This document shows, in pieces, positions 8,225-16,353 of a stretch of DNA of 64,000 nt. How positions within the stretch are numbered: position 1 is the stretch's first letter; every line of letters begins with the position of its first letter. The DNA is from Variovorax boronicumulans. GTDB lineage: Bacteria; Pseudomonadota; Gammaproteobacteria; Burkholderiales; Burkholderiaceae_C. A model generated the notes under the pieces. It searched no databases. It was not told the origin of the DNA and saw only the letters and a list, made by a program, of their open reading frames with translations. Location: NCBI RefSeq assembly GCF_019352895.1, contig NZ_JAAAFX010000004.1, forward strand, positions 1,848,245-1,912,244, given 5' to 3'. The position numbers and the translations under genes were made by a program.

Positions 8225-8689
8225 TCAACGATAGCTTTGGTAGACACGCGTGCTGCCGTCGGCCAGCACCAGCAGCACGTCGTAGGCGTCGCGCTGGTTG
8301 CCATAGGCGGGGCCGTCCATGCCGGGCGAGCCGATCGGCATGCCGGGCACCGCGAGGCCGACGGCCTTGGGCTTTTCTTTGAGCAGCCGGTGCACCTCGC
8401 GTGCCGGCACATGGCCTTCGATGGCATAGCCGCCGACCAGGCCGGTGTGGCAGGAGCCCAGCTTGGCCGGGATGCCCAGCCGCGCGCGGGCGGCGTTGTT
8501 GCCTTCGTCGTGCACGCGCGTGGCCAGGCCGTTCTTGTGGAGGTGCAGCACCCAGTCCTGGCAGCAGCCGCAGTTCGGGTCCTTCCATATCTCGACCATG
8601 GGCGCGGCCGCCAGGGCGGCCAGCGGCAGGGTGCCGGAGGCCAATGCCAGCAGCGGGCCCGCGCGTTGGAGCAATGTGCGTCGTTGCAT
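8225..8689 (-). CDS. DUF411 metal-binding protein
   Basis: 154 residues. The N-terminus MQRRTLLQRAGPLLALASG is a signal-like, twin-Arg-containing leader. The mature part begins with the DUF411 signature VEIWKDPNCGCCQDWVLHL, with Cys40, Cys42 and Cys43, and continues with GSCHTGLVGGYAIEGHVPA. These proteins are exported, often sit in copper or silver resistance clusters, and probably bind soft metals through the CGCC cysteines. The ATG at 8689 has the purine run GAAAGGAAAGAAAA upstream and is preferred to an ATG 33 bases earlier. It is part of the copper set, 20 bases from the CusF-like gene. Confidence 0.88.
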   Translation of the reverse strand: MQRRTLLQRAGPLLALASGTLPLAALAAAPMVEIWKDPNCGCCQDWVLHLHKNGLATRVHDEGNNAARARLGIPAKLGSCHTGLVGGYAIEGHVPAREVHRLLKEKPKAVGLAVPGMPIGSPGMDGPAYGNQRDAYDVLLVLADGSTRVYQSYR

Positions 8690-8718
8690 CGTTTTCTTTC
8701 CTTTCGTGTCGCGAAGCT

Positions 8719-9231
8719 TCAAGGTTTGGCGGTAGCGGCCAGCACGCGGATGCGGCCGGCCATGCCCAGTTCGTAGTGGTCGTCGACCAGGCAGGCGAAG
8801 TCGAAATCGCCGGCGCGGTTGAAGGTCCAGACCATGGCGCCGGTCTTGCCCGCGGGCACGTGGGCCATCCAGGGATCGTCGTGTTCCATGCCCGGGAACT
8901 TCCGCATCATGGCGGCATGGGCCTCGATCTCGGCCTTGGTGCCGAGCACGAGCTCGTGCAGTTCCTGGCCGCGGTTCTTCAACTGGAGCCGGACCGTCTC
9001 GCCTTCGCGCACCTCGATCATCGAGGGGGTGAAGCTCATGTCGTCGGCCATCGCGATGTCGATGGTGCGGGTCACGGCGCGGGCCTCGCCGGCGATGCCC
9101 CAGGGCTTCTGCTCGGGCGCGAGCGTGGCCGCGCCCTGGGGCTTGGCACCGTGGTTCTCGTGCGCCAGCGTGGTGCCGGTGGCCGCCACAAGCACGAGGC
9201 CGGCGGCGAGGGATGCGAGTGTCTTGTGCAT
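8719..9231 (-). CDS. Cupredoxin (blue copper) domain protein
   Basis: 170 residues. A signal peptide ends near TTLAHENHG. The C-terminal half is a plastocyanin-like cupredoxin fold. Type 1 copper ligands can be read: His in ELHELVLG, then Cys, His and Met in FACLVDDHYELGM (spacings C-x4-H-x4-M). The N-terminal part of the mature protein has extra His. It is likely a periplasmic copper carrier or electron donor/acceptor for the multicopper oxidase encoded 25 bases upstream in the same operon. Confidence 0.88.
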   Translation of the reverse strand: MHKTLASLAAGLVLVAATGTTLAHENHGAKPQGAATLAPEQKPWGIAGEARAVTRTIDIAMADDMSFTPSMIEVREGETVRLQLKNRGQELHELVLGTKAEIEAHAAMMRKFPGMEHDDPWMAHVPAGKTGAMVWTFNRAGDFDFACLVDDHYELGMAGRIRVLAATAKP

Positions 9232-9256
9232 GGTGATGTGAATGTCGTGAAGGGGT

Positions 9257-10633
9257 TCAGTGGTCGTGTGCGCCGTGGCCCGAGGGCTTGCGCACGGTGG
9301 CGTCGGGCGTGCCTGCCGCCGGGGCGGCCTGCGTCGGTGGCGGCGCATCGACGTTCGGCACCTCGCGGGCCACGGTGCCGGCGGGGTGCCTGAACCAGCC
9401 CGGGTCGCTGTAGTCGCCGGGCTTCTGGTCGCGCCGCACCTTGAGCAAGGTGAACATGCCGCCCATCTCGGCCGCGCCGAAGGGGCCGCTGCCGGTCATC
9501 ATCGGCACCGTGTTGTCGGGAATGGGCATCTCCATGCTGCCCATGTCGGCCATGCCCTTGTCGCCCATCACCATGTAGTCGGGCACCAGCTTGCGGATCT
9601 TCTCGGCCACGCCCCGGTGGTCGACGCCGATCATGGTCGGCACCTCGTGGCCCATGGGTCCCATCGTGTGGTGGCTCTTGTGGCAGTGCAGGGCCCAGTC
9701 GCCTTCCTCGTCGGCGATGAATTCCATCTGCCGCATCTGGCCCACCGCCACGTCGACCGACACCTCGGGCCAGCGCGCGCTCTTGGGCACCGGGCCGCCG
9801 TCGGTGCCCGTGACCTCGAACTCGTGGCCGTGGATGTGCACCGGGTGGTTGGTCATCGTGAGGTTGCCGACACGGATGCGCACCCTGTCGCCCTGGCGCA
9901 CGTTGAGCGTGTCGATGGCCGGGAACACGCGGCTGTTGAAGCTCCAGATGTTGAAGTCGGTCATGGTGTTGACCTTGGGCGTGGCCGCGCCGGGCTCGAC
10001 GTCGAAGCTGCCCAGCAGGAAGCAGAAGTCGCGCTGCACCGGCGCGATCAGCGGATGCCGCGCCTTCGGGTGCGTGACCCAGAAGCCCATCATCCCCATC
10101 GCCATCTGCACCATCTCGTCGGCATGCGGGTGGTACATGAAGGTGCCGGGCCGGCGCGCGGTGAACTCGTAGACGAAGGTCTTGCCCGGCGGGATGTGCG
10201 GCTGCGTGATGCCGCCGATGCCGTCCATGCCGTTGGGCAGGCGCTGGCCATGCCAGTGCACGGTGGTGTGCTCGGGCAGGCGGTTGGTGACGAAGATGCG
10301 CACGCGGTCGCCCTCGACCACCTCAAGGGTCGGGCCCGGCGACTGGCCGTTGTAGCCCCACATGTTGACCTTGAAGCCGGGCGCCATCTCGCGCACCACG
10401 GGCTCGGCCACCAGGTGGAATTCCTTGACGCCCTGGTTCATGCGCCAGGGCAGCGTCCAGCCGTTGAGGGTGACGACCGGGTCGTAGGGGCGGCCGTCGG
10501 GCGGCAGCAGCGGCGCGGCGGTGTCGGTCGAGGCCTGGGTGTGGGCCTCGGGCAGCGCGGCCAGCGCGGCGCGGCCCACGCCGGCCGCGGCGATGGCGGT
10601 GGCGGCGCCGGTGAAGAAGTGGCGGCGGTCCAT
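9257..10633 (-). CDS. Periplasmic multicopper oxidase
   Basis: 458 residues with a Tat-like leader (MDRRHFFTGAATAIAAAG). All four copper-binding segments are present: TVHWHGQRLPNGMDG, FMYHPHADEM, NHPVHIHGHEFEVTG and LHCHKSHHTMGPMGHE. The last holds the type 1 Cys within HCH and a Met at the axial position. The region after the oxidase core is Met-rich (MGDKGMADMGSMEMP), as in Cu(I) oxidases, and the tail is Pro/Ala/His-rich. Probable role: oxidation of Cu(I) to the less toxic Cu(II) in the periplasm. Its ATG overlaps the TGA of the TolC-like gene by one base (TGATG), so the two are translationally coupled. Confidence 0.92.
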   Translation of the reverse strand: MDRRHFFTGAATAIAAAGVGRAALAALPEAHTQASTDTAAPLLPPDGRPYDPVVTLNGWTLPWRMNQGVKEFHLVAEPVVREMAPGFKVNMWGYNGQSPGPTLEVVEGDRVRIFVTNRLPEHTTVHWHGQRLPNGMDGIGGITQPHIPPGKTFVYEFTARRPGTFMYHPHADEMVQMAMGMMGFWVTHPKARHPLIAPVQRDFCFLLGSFDVEPGAATPKVNTMTDFNIWSFNSRVFPAIDTLNVRQGDRVRIRVGNLTMTNHPVHIHGHEFEVTGTDGGPVPKSARWPEVSVDVAVGQMRQMEFIADEEGDWALHCHKSHHTMGPMGHEVPTMIGVDHRGVAEKIRKLVPDYMVMGDKGMADMGSMEMPIPDNTVPMMTGSGPFGAAEMGGMFTLLKVRRDQKPGDYSDPGWFRHPAGTVAREVPNVDAPPPTQAAPAAGTPDATVRKPSGHGAHDH

Positions 10634-12126
10634 CAGTGGGCTCCTGCGGTGGAAGGGAGGGCGGCGCTGTCGCCCGGTGATTGCAGCGCGTTCACGCCGG
10701 CCGGCGAGCTGCCGGTGAGCGCGAACTGCAGGTCGGTGTCGGCCAGCCAGAAGTCGCGCTGCGCGTCCATCGCGGCATTGACGGCCAGCATGCTGGCGCG
10801 GGTCTCGGCCAGCAGCTCCCACACGCTGGCCAGCATGCCGTTGTAGCGCAGCACCATCTGCTCGTTGACCTGCTGGCGCAGCGGCAGCACCTCGGTCTGG
10901 TAGCGCTGCGCGATGTCCCAGGCGCTGCGCCAGCCGCCGTAGGCTTCGCGCGCCTCGCTCGCGGCCAGCAGGCCGGTGGCACGCACGCGGGCCGCCGACT
11001 GGCGATAGAGCGCCTCGGCCCGCGCGCTGCGGGCCTGGCCCCAGTCGAACAGCGGGATCGGCAGCGAGAGTTCGAAACCTTGCTGCGTGCGGCGGCTGCC
11101 GTCTGCGTCGTTCTCGAATTTGGTGTTGCGCACGCCGCCGATCTCCAGCGCATCGACGAAGCGGGTCGCATGGGTGAGGCCCAGCGAATCGGCGGTGGCC
11201 GCGGTCTGGGCCTGGGCGGCGCGCACGTCGAGCCGGTCGCGCAGCGCGCTGGCCTGCACATCGGCGAGCGCGGGCATCGACACGGGCAGCGGTGGCAGGC
11301 GATCGGGCAGCCGGTAGCCGGCCTGCGCCGCGCTCAAGCCCAGCAGGCGCGTGAGCTGCTCGCGCGCGGACAGCGCAGCCTGCTCGGCGCGCGCCAGCTG
11401 GGCTGCGGCATCGGCATGCAGCAACTGCTCGCGCGTGCGCTGCAGCGCGCTCCAGTTGCCGACCTTGGCCATGCGCTCGGCCAGTTCGGCACCGGCCTCG
11501 GTGGCCGACTTCGCGTCACGCAGGTAGACCACGGCCTGCTGCGCGGCCACCGCGCGCACCCAGGCGCGGCGCGTGTCGGCCGCCAACTGCAGCACGCTCT
11601 GCGCGGCCTGCAGCTTGGCGACCTCGTGGCGCTGGCCGGCCCAGCGCGCCTGCCAGGGCAGGGTGAGCAGGCCCAGCACGTTGAAGTTGATCGCGCGCTC
11701 GAGTTCGAGCTCGCGGCCTTCGCGCAGCCGGCCGAAGGCGAACACGGGGTTGGGCAGCGAAGCGGCCTGCACGCGGTCGGCATCGCTGAGCTGCAGGGTG
11801 GCGAAGGCCTCCTGCATGCGCGGGCTGTTGGCCAGCGCGATGCGCACCGCAGCCTGTGCGTCGAGCGGTTGTGCGAGCAGCGCGTCGACGGCCTCGCGGC
11901 TGGCCGCGTCGGAGGTGGCGCGCGGCGTGGCGTCGCCGAGGATGGCGTTGCCACCGACCAGCGACTGCACGTCGTGCTCGCCGCCGTCGGGCGCGAGGCT
12001 GGCACAGCCGGCCAATGCGAGCGCGGCGGCCAGGGTCAGGGCACGGGGAACAAGGGAGGGGGGCGTCGCGCCGCGCTCAGGCACGCGCGGCGCAGCCCTC
12101 GAAGGGCGATGAAGAAAAAGGAACAC
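10633..12126 (-). CDS. TolC/CusC-family outer-membrane efflux lipoprotein
   Basis: 497 residues from a GTG start. A signal peptide with lipobox LALAGC places the lipidated Cys near residue 41. The rest is two outer-membrane-efflux repeats rich in Ala, Gln and Arg helices (for example QAAVRIALANSPRMQEAFATL), typical of TolC-family trimers. A GTG 42 bases downstream (MPERG) is a possible alternative start. It is the first gene of the copper operon and is coupled to the multicopper oxidase. No RND pump or membrane-fusion gene accompanies it, so its pump partner must be encoded elsewhere or it serves another export role. Confidence 0.88.
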   Translation of the reverse strand: MFLFLHRPSRAAPRVPERGATPPSLVPRALTLAAALALAGCASLAPDGGEHDVQSLVGGNAILGDATPRATSDAASREAVDALLAQPLDAQAAVRIALANSPRMQEAFATLQLSDADRVQAASLPNPVFAFGRLREGRELELERAINFNVLGLLTLPWQARWAGQRHEVAKLQAAQSVLQLAADTRRAWVRAVAAQQAVVYLRDAKSATEAGAELAERMAKVGNWSALQRTREQLLHADAAAQLARAEQAALSAREQLTRLLGLSAAQAGYRLPDRLPPLPVSMPALADVQASALRDRLDVRAAQAQTAATADSLGLTHATRFVDALEIGGVRNTKFENDADGSRRTQQGFELSLPIPLFDWGQARSARAEALYRQSAARVRATGLLAASEAREAYGGWRSAWDIAQRYQTEVLPLRQQVNEQMVLRYNGMLASVWELLAETRASMLAVNAAMDAQRDFWLADTDLQFALTGSSPAGVNALQSPGDSAALPSTAGAH

Positions 12127-12130
12127 AGTG

Positions 12131-12206
12131 GATCTCCACGAGCGAGGAAGCGGCCGCCTGGACCCCTCAAAAGGGACACGGCGGACGGACTGCGGGCAGG
12201 GAGATC
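12131..12206. repeat. Intergenic stem-forming segment, possible diverged copy of the interspersed repeat
   Basis: GATCTCC at 12131-12137 pairs with GGAGATC at 12200-12206. On the minus strand the interior reads GTGTCCCTTTTGAGGGG followed by AGGCGGC. This resembles the GTGTCGCCCCCTGGAGGGGG and AGGCGGC core of the repeat at 22984-23069, in opposite orientation. It lies between the Met/His-rich protein gene and the TolC-like gene. The relationship is by eye only. Confidence 0.3.
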
Positions 12207-12591
12207 AGGAAATGGGCGGCTTGAAGCCCTGGCCGGCGTCGGCGCTGGCGAACAGCACGGGCTCGGCGGCCGGCGCGTGGCGTGGCGCCTCGGCTGGCAG
12301 GGGGACCTCGGGCCAGGCCGTCACGGCGACGGAATGGCAGAACTGGCAGGTGTCGCAGGTGGCGTGGCCGGCATGGGCCGTGGGGGCATCGCCGCGATCC
12401 ATGGCGTGGCCCGCATCGGCGGAGGCATGCGCCATGTGCATCGCGTGCCCCTCGCCGGGCATCTCGTGCGACATCCCGTGCATCGCCTGTGCCGCGGCCA
12501 CCGGCTGCGCCGGCGCCATCATCATGGCGTCGCCCATCCAGCCGCGCAGGGGCAGCAGGACGATGGCCAGGAGGAGCACGAGGATGCGCAT
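12205..12591 (-). CDS. Met/His-rich secreted protein of a metal-resistance locus (DUF2946/CopL-like)
   Basis: 128 residues. The hydrophobic leader MRILVLLLAIVLLPLRGWMG is followed by a Met- and His-rich segment (MHGMSHEMPGEGHAMHMAH) and a cysteine group CDTCQFCHSVAV. Such proteins (DUF2946 or CopL-like) are found in copper and mixed-metal loci and probably bind metal in the periplasm. Assignment to a named family is tentative, based on the leader, the Met/His content and the CxxC. It begins 11 bases after the P-type ATPase gene ends on the same strand, so it is cotranscribed with it. Confidence 0.7.
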   Translation of the reverse strand: MRILVLLLAIVLLPLRGWMGDAMMMAPAQPVAAAQAMHGMSHEMPGEGHAMHMAHASADAGHAMDRGDAPTAHAGHATCDTCQFCHSVAVTAWPEVPLPAEAPRHAPAAEPVLFASADAGQGFKPPIS

Positions 12592-12602
12592 GGGGCCCGA
12601 TT

Positions 12603-14690
12603 CTAAAGTCGGGCGCGCAGCAGCCTCAAGCCATTCCCCACCACCAGCAGGCTCGCCCCCATGTCGGCGAACACCGCCATCCACATGGTCGCGCTGCCGA
12701 ATACCGCCAGCGCGAAGAACACGAGCTTGATGCCCAGGGCCAGCGCGATGTTCTGCCAGAGCACCGCGTGCGTGCGGCGCGACAGCCGGATGGTTTCGGC
12801 GATGCGGCCCAGGTCGTCGTTCATGATCACCACGTCGGCGGTTTCCATCGCGATGTCGGTGCCGGCGGCGCCCATGGCAAAGCCGATGTCGGCCTGGGCC
12901 AGCGCGGGCGCGTCGTTGATGCCGTCGCCGGTCATGCCGGTCGCGCCGTAGCGCTGCTGCATCTCTCGTATCGCGCCCAGCTTGTCTTCGGGCAGCAGGC
13001 TGCCGCGGGCATCGGCGATGCCGGCTTCGCGGGCCACGGCCTGCGCGGTGGTCTCGTTGTCGCCGGTGAGCATCACGGGCGTGACGCCCAGCGCGAGCAG
13101 CGCGGCCACGGCCGCGCGCGAGCCGGGCTTGACGGTGTCGGCCACCGCGAAGAGGCCGAGCACGGCGCGCGCGTCGGCCAGCAGCGTGACGGTGCGGCCC
13201 TGCTGCTCGTGCACCGCGAGCGCGGCCTCGAGCTCGGGACTGCACAGGCCGCGCTCCTCGATGAGCCGGTGGTTGCCCAGCACCAGGGCGCGGTCGGCGA
13301 TGCGGCCCTCGGTGCCGCGGCCGACCAGCGCGCGGAAGTCCTCGACCGGCGCGTGCGCGCCGTCGAGTCCCGCGGCCAGTGCCTTCGACACCGGATGGTC
13401 GGAGCGCCCGGCCAGGCTGGCGGCGGCCTCGCGCACCAGCGCCTTGTCGGCCGCGCCCCAGACCTGCCAGTCGACCAGCTTCGGCTTGCCTTCGGTCAGC
13501 GTGCCGGTCTTGTCGAGCGCCACGGCGCGCAGCTTGCGCGCGGCCTCGAGGTGGGTGCCGCCCTTGATCAGAATGCCGCGCCGCGCGGCCGCCGTGAGGC
13601 CGCTCACCACCGTGACCGGCGTCGAGATCACCAGCGCGCAGGGGCAGGCGATGACCAGCAGCACCAGGGCCTTGTAGATCGCATCGAGCCACAGCCAGTC
13701 GAGCAGCAGCGGCGGCAGCACGGCCACCGCGATGGCGAGCACGAACACGGTGGGCGTGTAGACCGCGGCGAAGCGTTCGACGAAACGCTGGGTCGGGGCG
13801 CGCGAGGCCTGCGCCTGCTCGACCGACTCGATGATGCGGTCGAGCGTGGTCTGGCCGGCGATGGCCGTCACGCGCACCTGCAGTTCGCCGCTCTGGTTGA
13901 CGGTGGCGGCGAAGACCGTGTCGCCCACGGCCTTGTCGACCGGGATGCTCTCGCCCGTGACGCTGGCTTGGTCGATGGCGCTGTTGCCGGCCGTGACCAC
14001 GCCGTCGAGCGGCACGCGCTCGCCAGGGCGGATGCGCACCACCGCGTCGAGCGCGACCTCGCGCGCGGCCACGCGGCGCCAGCTGCCGTCGGCCTCGCGC
14101 ACCTCGGCCTCGTCGGGCGCCAGCGCCATCAGGCCGCCGATGGCGTTGCGTGCGCGGTCGGCCGCCTTGTGCTCGATGAATTCGGCCAGCGCATAAAGCG
14201 CCATCACCATCGCGGCCTCGGGCCATTGGCCGATCAGGAAGGCGCCGGTCACGGCGACCGCCATCAGCGCATCGATGCCCAGCTTGCCGCGCAGCAGCGA
14301 CTTCATGCCGCTGCGGTAGATGCCGGTGCCGGCCAGCGCGATCGCCACGGCCGCCAGCGCCATGCCGGCGATGCGCCAGGCGGTGGTCTCGGGCAGCAGC
14401 AGGTGGCTCAGCTCGGCCACCACGGCCACGACCAGCGCCCCGGCGATGCGGGGCCAGCCGGGCAGGGGGCCATGGTCGTGGCCGTCGCCTACTTCTGCGT
14501 GCTCATGGTCGTGATCGTGGGCATGGCCTTCGTGGCCGGCATGGGGCGCATGGGCATGGGCCGCACGCGGCTTGTCGCGCAAGCGCATGGGCGCGCCGCA
14601 GCAGCCGTCGCTGGCGCAGCCGGAGGCGCTGTCCGGCTGGATCAGCGGCGTCACCGGCGTAGCGGTGGAAGAAGTGCGGTCTGGGGACAT
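12603..14690 (-). CDS. Zn/Cd/Pb-exporting P1B-type ATPase (ZntA/CadA-like)
   Basis: 695 residues. The N-terminus has a Cys pair region (GCASDGCCGAP) and a His/Asp/Glu stretch (HAHDHDHEHAEVGDGHDHG) rather than a folded heavy-metal-associated domain. The catalytic core has the TGES loop (SVTGESIPVDK), the CPC metal site in VIACPCALVIS, phosphorylation Asp in DKTGTLTEGKP, TGDN and the MTGDGINDAPAL hinge. The last helices read MWMAVFADMGASLLVVGNGLRLL with the Asp typical of Zn/Cd/Pb pumps (P1B-2). It exports divalent metal from the cytoplasm. It faces the MerR gene and has a MerR-type promoter at 14729-14759. Confidence 0.93.
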   Translation of the reverse strand: MSPDRTSSTATPVTPLIQPDSASGCASDGCCGAPMRLRDKPRAAHAHAPHAGHEGHAHDHDHEHAEVGDGHDHGPLPGWPRIAGALVVAVVAELSHLLLPETTAWRIAGMALAAVAIALAGTGIYRSGMKSLLRGKLGIDALMAVAVTGAFLIGQWPEAAMVMALYALAEFIEHKAADRARNAIGGLMALAPDEAEVREADGSWRRVAAREVALDAVVRIRPGERVPLDGVVTAGNSAIDQASVTGESIPVDKAVGDTVFAATVNQSGELQVRVTAIAGQTTLDRIIESVEQAQASRAPTQRFVERFAAVYTPTVFVLAIAVAVLPPLLLDWLWLDAIYKALVLLVIACPCALVISTPVTVVSGLTAAARRGILIKGGTHLEAARKLRAVALDKTGTLTEGKPKLVDWQVWGAADKALVREAAASLAGRSDHPVSKALAAGLDGAHAPVEDFRALVGRGTEGRIADRALVLGNHRLIEERGLCSPELEAALAVHEQQGRTVTLLADARAVLGLFAVADTVKPGSRAAVAALLALGVTPVMLTGDNETTAQAVAREAGIADARGSLLPEDKLGAIREMQQRYGATGMTGDGINDAPALAQADIGFAMGAAGTDIAMETADVVIMNDDLGRIAETIRLSRRTHAVLWQNIALALGIKLVFFALAVFGSATMWMAVFADMGASLLVVGNGLRLLRARL

Positions 14691-14728
14691 CGGTCGTCGC
14701 TTCCTGTGTTTTTCGAAGATGTGCCACG

Positions 14729-14759
14729 ATTGGAAAGGTTGAAGTCACTTTAAGGTCAA
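14729..14759 (-). promoter_or_regulatory. MerR-type promoter/operator for the P-type ATPase gene
   Basis: On the minus strand a -35 element TTGACC (14759-14754) and a -10-like TCCAAT (14734-14729, 4 of 6 to consensus) are 19 bp apart, the stretched spacing typical of MerR activators. Between them lies the near-perfect dyad TTAAAGT-G-ACTTCAA (14739-14753; 6 of 7 pairs). The inferred start of transcription is about 30 bases before the ATPase ATG. Confidence 0.75.
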
Positions 14760-14762
14760 GCC

Positions 14763-15239
14763 ATGTCCCTTCCAAAGCCGCACGCCACCCAGGGTTACCG
14801 CATCGGAGAAGCCGCCGCGGCCAGCGGCGTGAGCGCCGCGAACATCCGCTATTACGAGAAGCAGGGCCTGATCGCGCCGCCGGGCCGGGGCGACAACAGC
14901 TACCGTTTCTACAGCGACGCCGACGTGCACGCCTTGCGCTTCGTCAGGCTGTGCCGCGCGATGGACATGTCACTGGACGAGGTGCGCACCCTGCTGGGCC
15001 TGGACCTGCGCAGCAAGGCCGATTGCGACGCGGCCTGCGTCGCGCTCGACGCCCACCTGGGCCATGTGCGCGAGCGGCTGGACGAACTGCGGACGCTCGA
15101 AAAGGACCTGCTCGCGTTGCGCAACAGTTGCGACGGCAGCGACGCGCAGTGCCACATCATCGAGTCGCTGCACGAGCGCGCCGACGCGCAGGCCTTGCAG
15201 GGCGACGAGCGTGGCACCTCGGCCACGCGGCACGTCTAG
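14763..15239 (+). CDS. MerR-family Cd(II)/Pb(II)-responsive regulator (CadR/PbrR type)
   Basis: 158 residues. The N-terminal winged helix-turn-helix (YRIGEAAAASGVSAANIRYYEKQGLI) is followed by the dimer helix and a metal-binding tail. Cys88, Cys123 and Cys130 have the same spacings (35 and 7) as the metal ligands Cys77, Cys112 and Cys119 of Pseudomonas CadR, and NSCDGSDAQCHIIESL is the CadR/PbrR signature. Binding Cd, Pb or Zn would untwist the 19-bp-spacer promoter of the ATPase. It is divergent from its target, with only 72 bases between them. Confidence 0.92.
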   Translation: MSLPKPHATQGYRIGEAAAASGVSAANIRYYEKQGLIAPPGRGDNSYRFYSDADVHALRFVRLCRAMDMSLDEVRTLLGLDLRSKADCDAACVALDAHLGHVRERLDELRTLEKDLLALRNSCDGSDAQCHIIESLHERADAQALQGDERGTSATRHV

Positions 15240-15243
15240 ACGA

Positions 15244-16218
15244 TCAGTTCACGGGTCCCGTGGGCAGCGGCATCGGCAGCCCCTGCGCCCGCACCGCCGT
15301 GCGCAGCCGGTCGGGGTAGTCGCTGATCAGGCCGTCGACGCCCATGTCCAGCAGGGACTTGATGTCGGCCGGCTTGTTGACGGTCCAGGGCACGACCTTG
15401 AGGCCGAGCGCCTGCGCTTCCTTGACCGCCGCGGGCGTCACGTCGTTGCCGGCGGGCGACCACAGCACCGGCGCCGCGCCGTCGCCGGCCGCGGCCTTGA
15501 CCAGCTTGGGCGTCGAGCTGAAATCGGCCGCGTTCAGGCCGGCGGTCCAGCGCGGGTCCTTCAGGGTGCGTGCGGTCGTGAGGTAGGCCCGCGGCATCGA
15601 CGGCGCGAGTGTCCCCACGAGCTCGAGCGTGCGCCAGTCGAAGCTCTGGAGGGTCACGCGAGCGGCCATGCCGGCCCGGTCGATCTCGGCCAGCAGCGCG
15701 CGCACCATCGCCTCGGGCGCGGCGCTGCTGCCGGGCTGCGTGGGGTCGATCTTGGTCTCGATGTTGAAGCGCACCGCATGCGCGCGGCGCGCCTGCACCA
15801 GCGCGAACACCGAGGCCAGCGTCGGGATGCGCTCGCCGTCATGGGCGGTCTGGCTGGCGAACTGCTCGGCGTACTTGCTGCCGGGCTGCAGCCGGCCCAC
15901 GTCGTAGGCCTGCAGCTGCGCCAGCGTGAGCGCGTGGATCAACGGCCCGGCCGCGGGCAGCCACTGGCCCTGCGCATCGCGCGTGTGCGCCGGGTTGAGC
16001 GCCATGTCGTGCGAGACCACGACCACGCCGTCGGCCGTGAGCCCGATGTCGAGCTCGAGCGTGCTCACGCCCATGGTCACGGCCTGGTCGAAGGCATGCA
16101 GCGTGTTCTCGGGCCAGAGCCCGCGGCCGCCGCGGTGGGCCTGGATGTCGAAGGCCTGGGCGGCGAAGGTCGCGAGCGCCAGCAGCGCGGTGGCGATCAA
16201 GGGGCGTGCACGTGGCAT
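15244..16218 (-). CDS. Periplasmic glycerophosphodiester phosphodiesterase
   Basis: 324 residues with a signal peptide cleaved near AAQAFD. The catalytic start is IQAHRGGRGLWPENTLHAF with His28 and Arg29, then LELDIGLTADGVVVVSHD with the metal-binding acids and general acid His, and a final W-x-VN motif (VVPWTVNKPADIKSLLDMGVDGLISDYP). It hydrolyses glycerophosphodiesters to glycerol-3-phosphate and an alcohol. It is convergent with the MerR gene (4-base gap). Upstream lies an interspersed repeat and the DUF1439 lipoprotein gene on the same strand. Confidence 0.92.
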   Translation of the reverse strand: MPRARPLIATALLALATFAAQAFDIQAHRGGRGLWPENTLHAFDQAVTMGVSTLELDIGLTADGVVVVSHDMALNPAHTRDAQGQWLPAAGPLIHALTLAQLQAYDVGRLQPGSKYAEQFASQTAHDGERIPTLASVFALVQARRAHAVRFNIETKIDPTQPGSSAAPEAMVRALLAEIDRAGMAARVTLQSFDWRTLELVGTLAPSMPRAYLTTARTLKDPRWTAGLNAADFSSTPKLVKAAAGDGAAPVLWSPAGNDVTPAAVKEAQALGLKVVPWTVNKPADIKSLLDMGVDGLISDYPDRLRTAVRAQGLPMPLPTGPVN

Positions 16219-16278
16219 TTCAGATCTCCAGGGTGTAGGCGCCCGCAGCGCATGAAACCGACGCGACCCGAGGACAGG

Positions 16279-16353
16279 GCACCCGCGGAACTGGCTCCGC
16301 CAGGCCGCTGGGTGCGCCCCCTGGGGGGAGGCGCCGCAGGCGCTTCGGGGGGG
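16279..16353. repeat. Interspersed GC-rich repeat, copy A
   Basis: About 75 bases between the DUF1439 gene and the phosphodiesterase gene. It shares, in order and same orientation, CGCGGAAC, GGCT(c/t)CGCC, GGCCGCTGG, CGCCCCCTGG and a G-rich end with the copy at 22984-23069. It contains two potential stems: around CTGGCTCCGCCAG and around GCGCCGCAGGCGC. Confidence 0.75.

Noticed and set aside
12205..14226. 673-codon minus-strand frame overlapping the P-type ATPase in another frame
   Set aside because: Only its last 128 codons form a credible gene (12205-12591). The upstream part is Arg/Gly/Ala-rich shadow of the ATPase.
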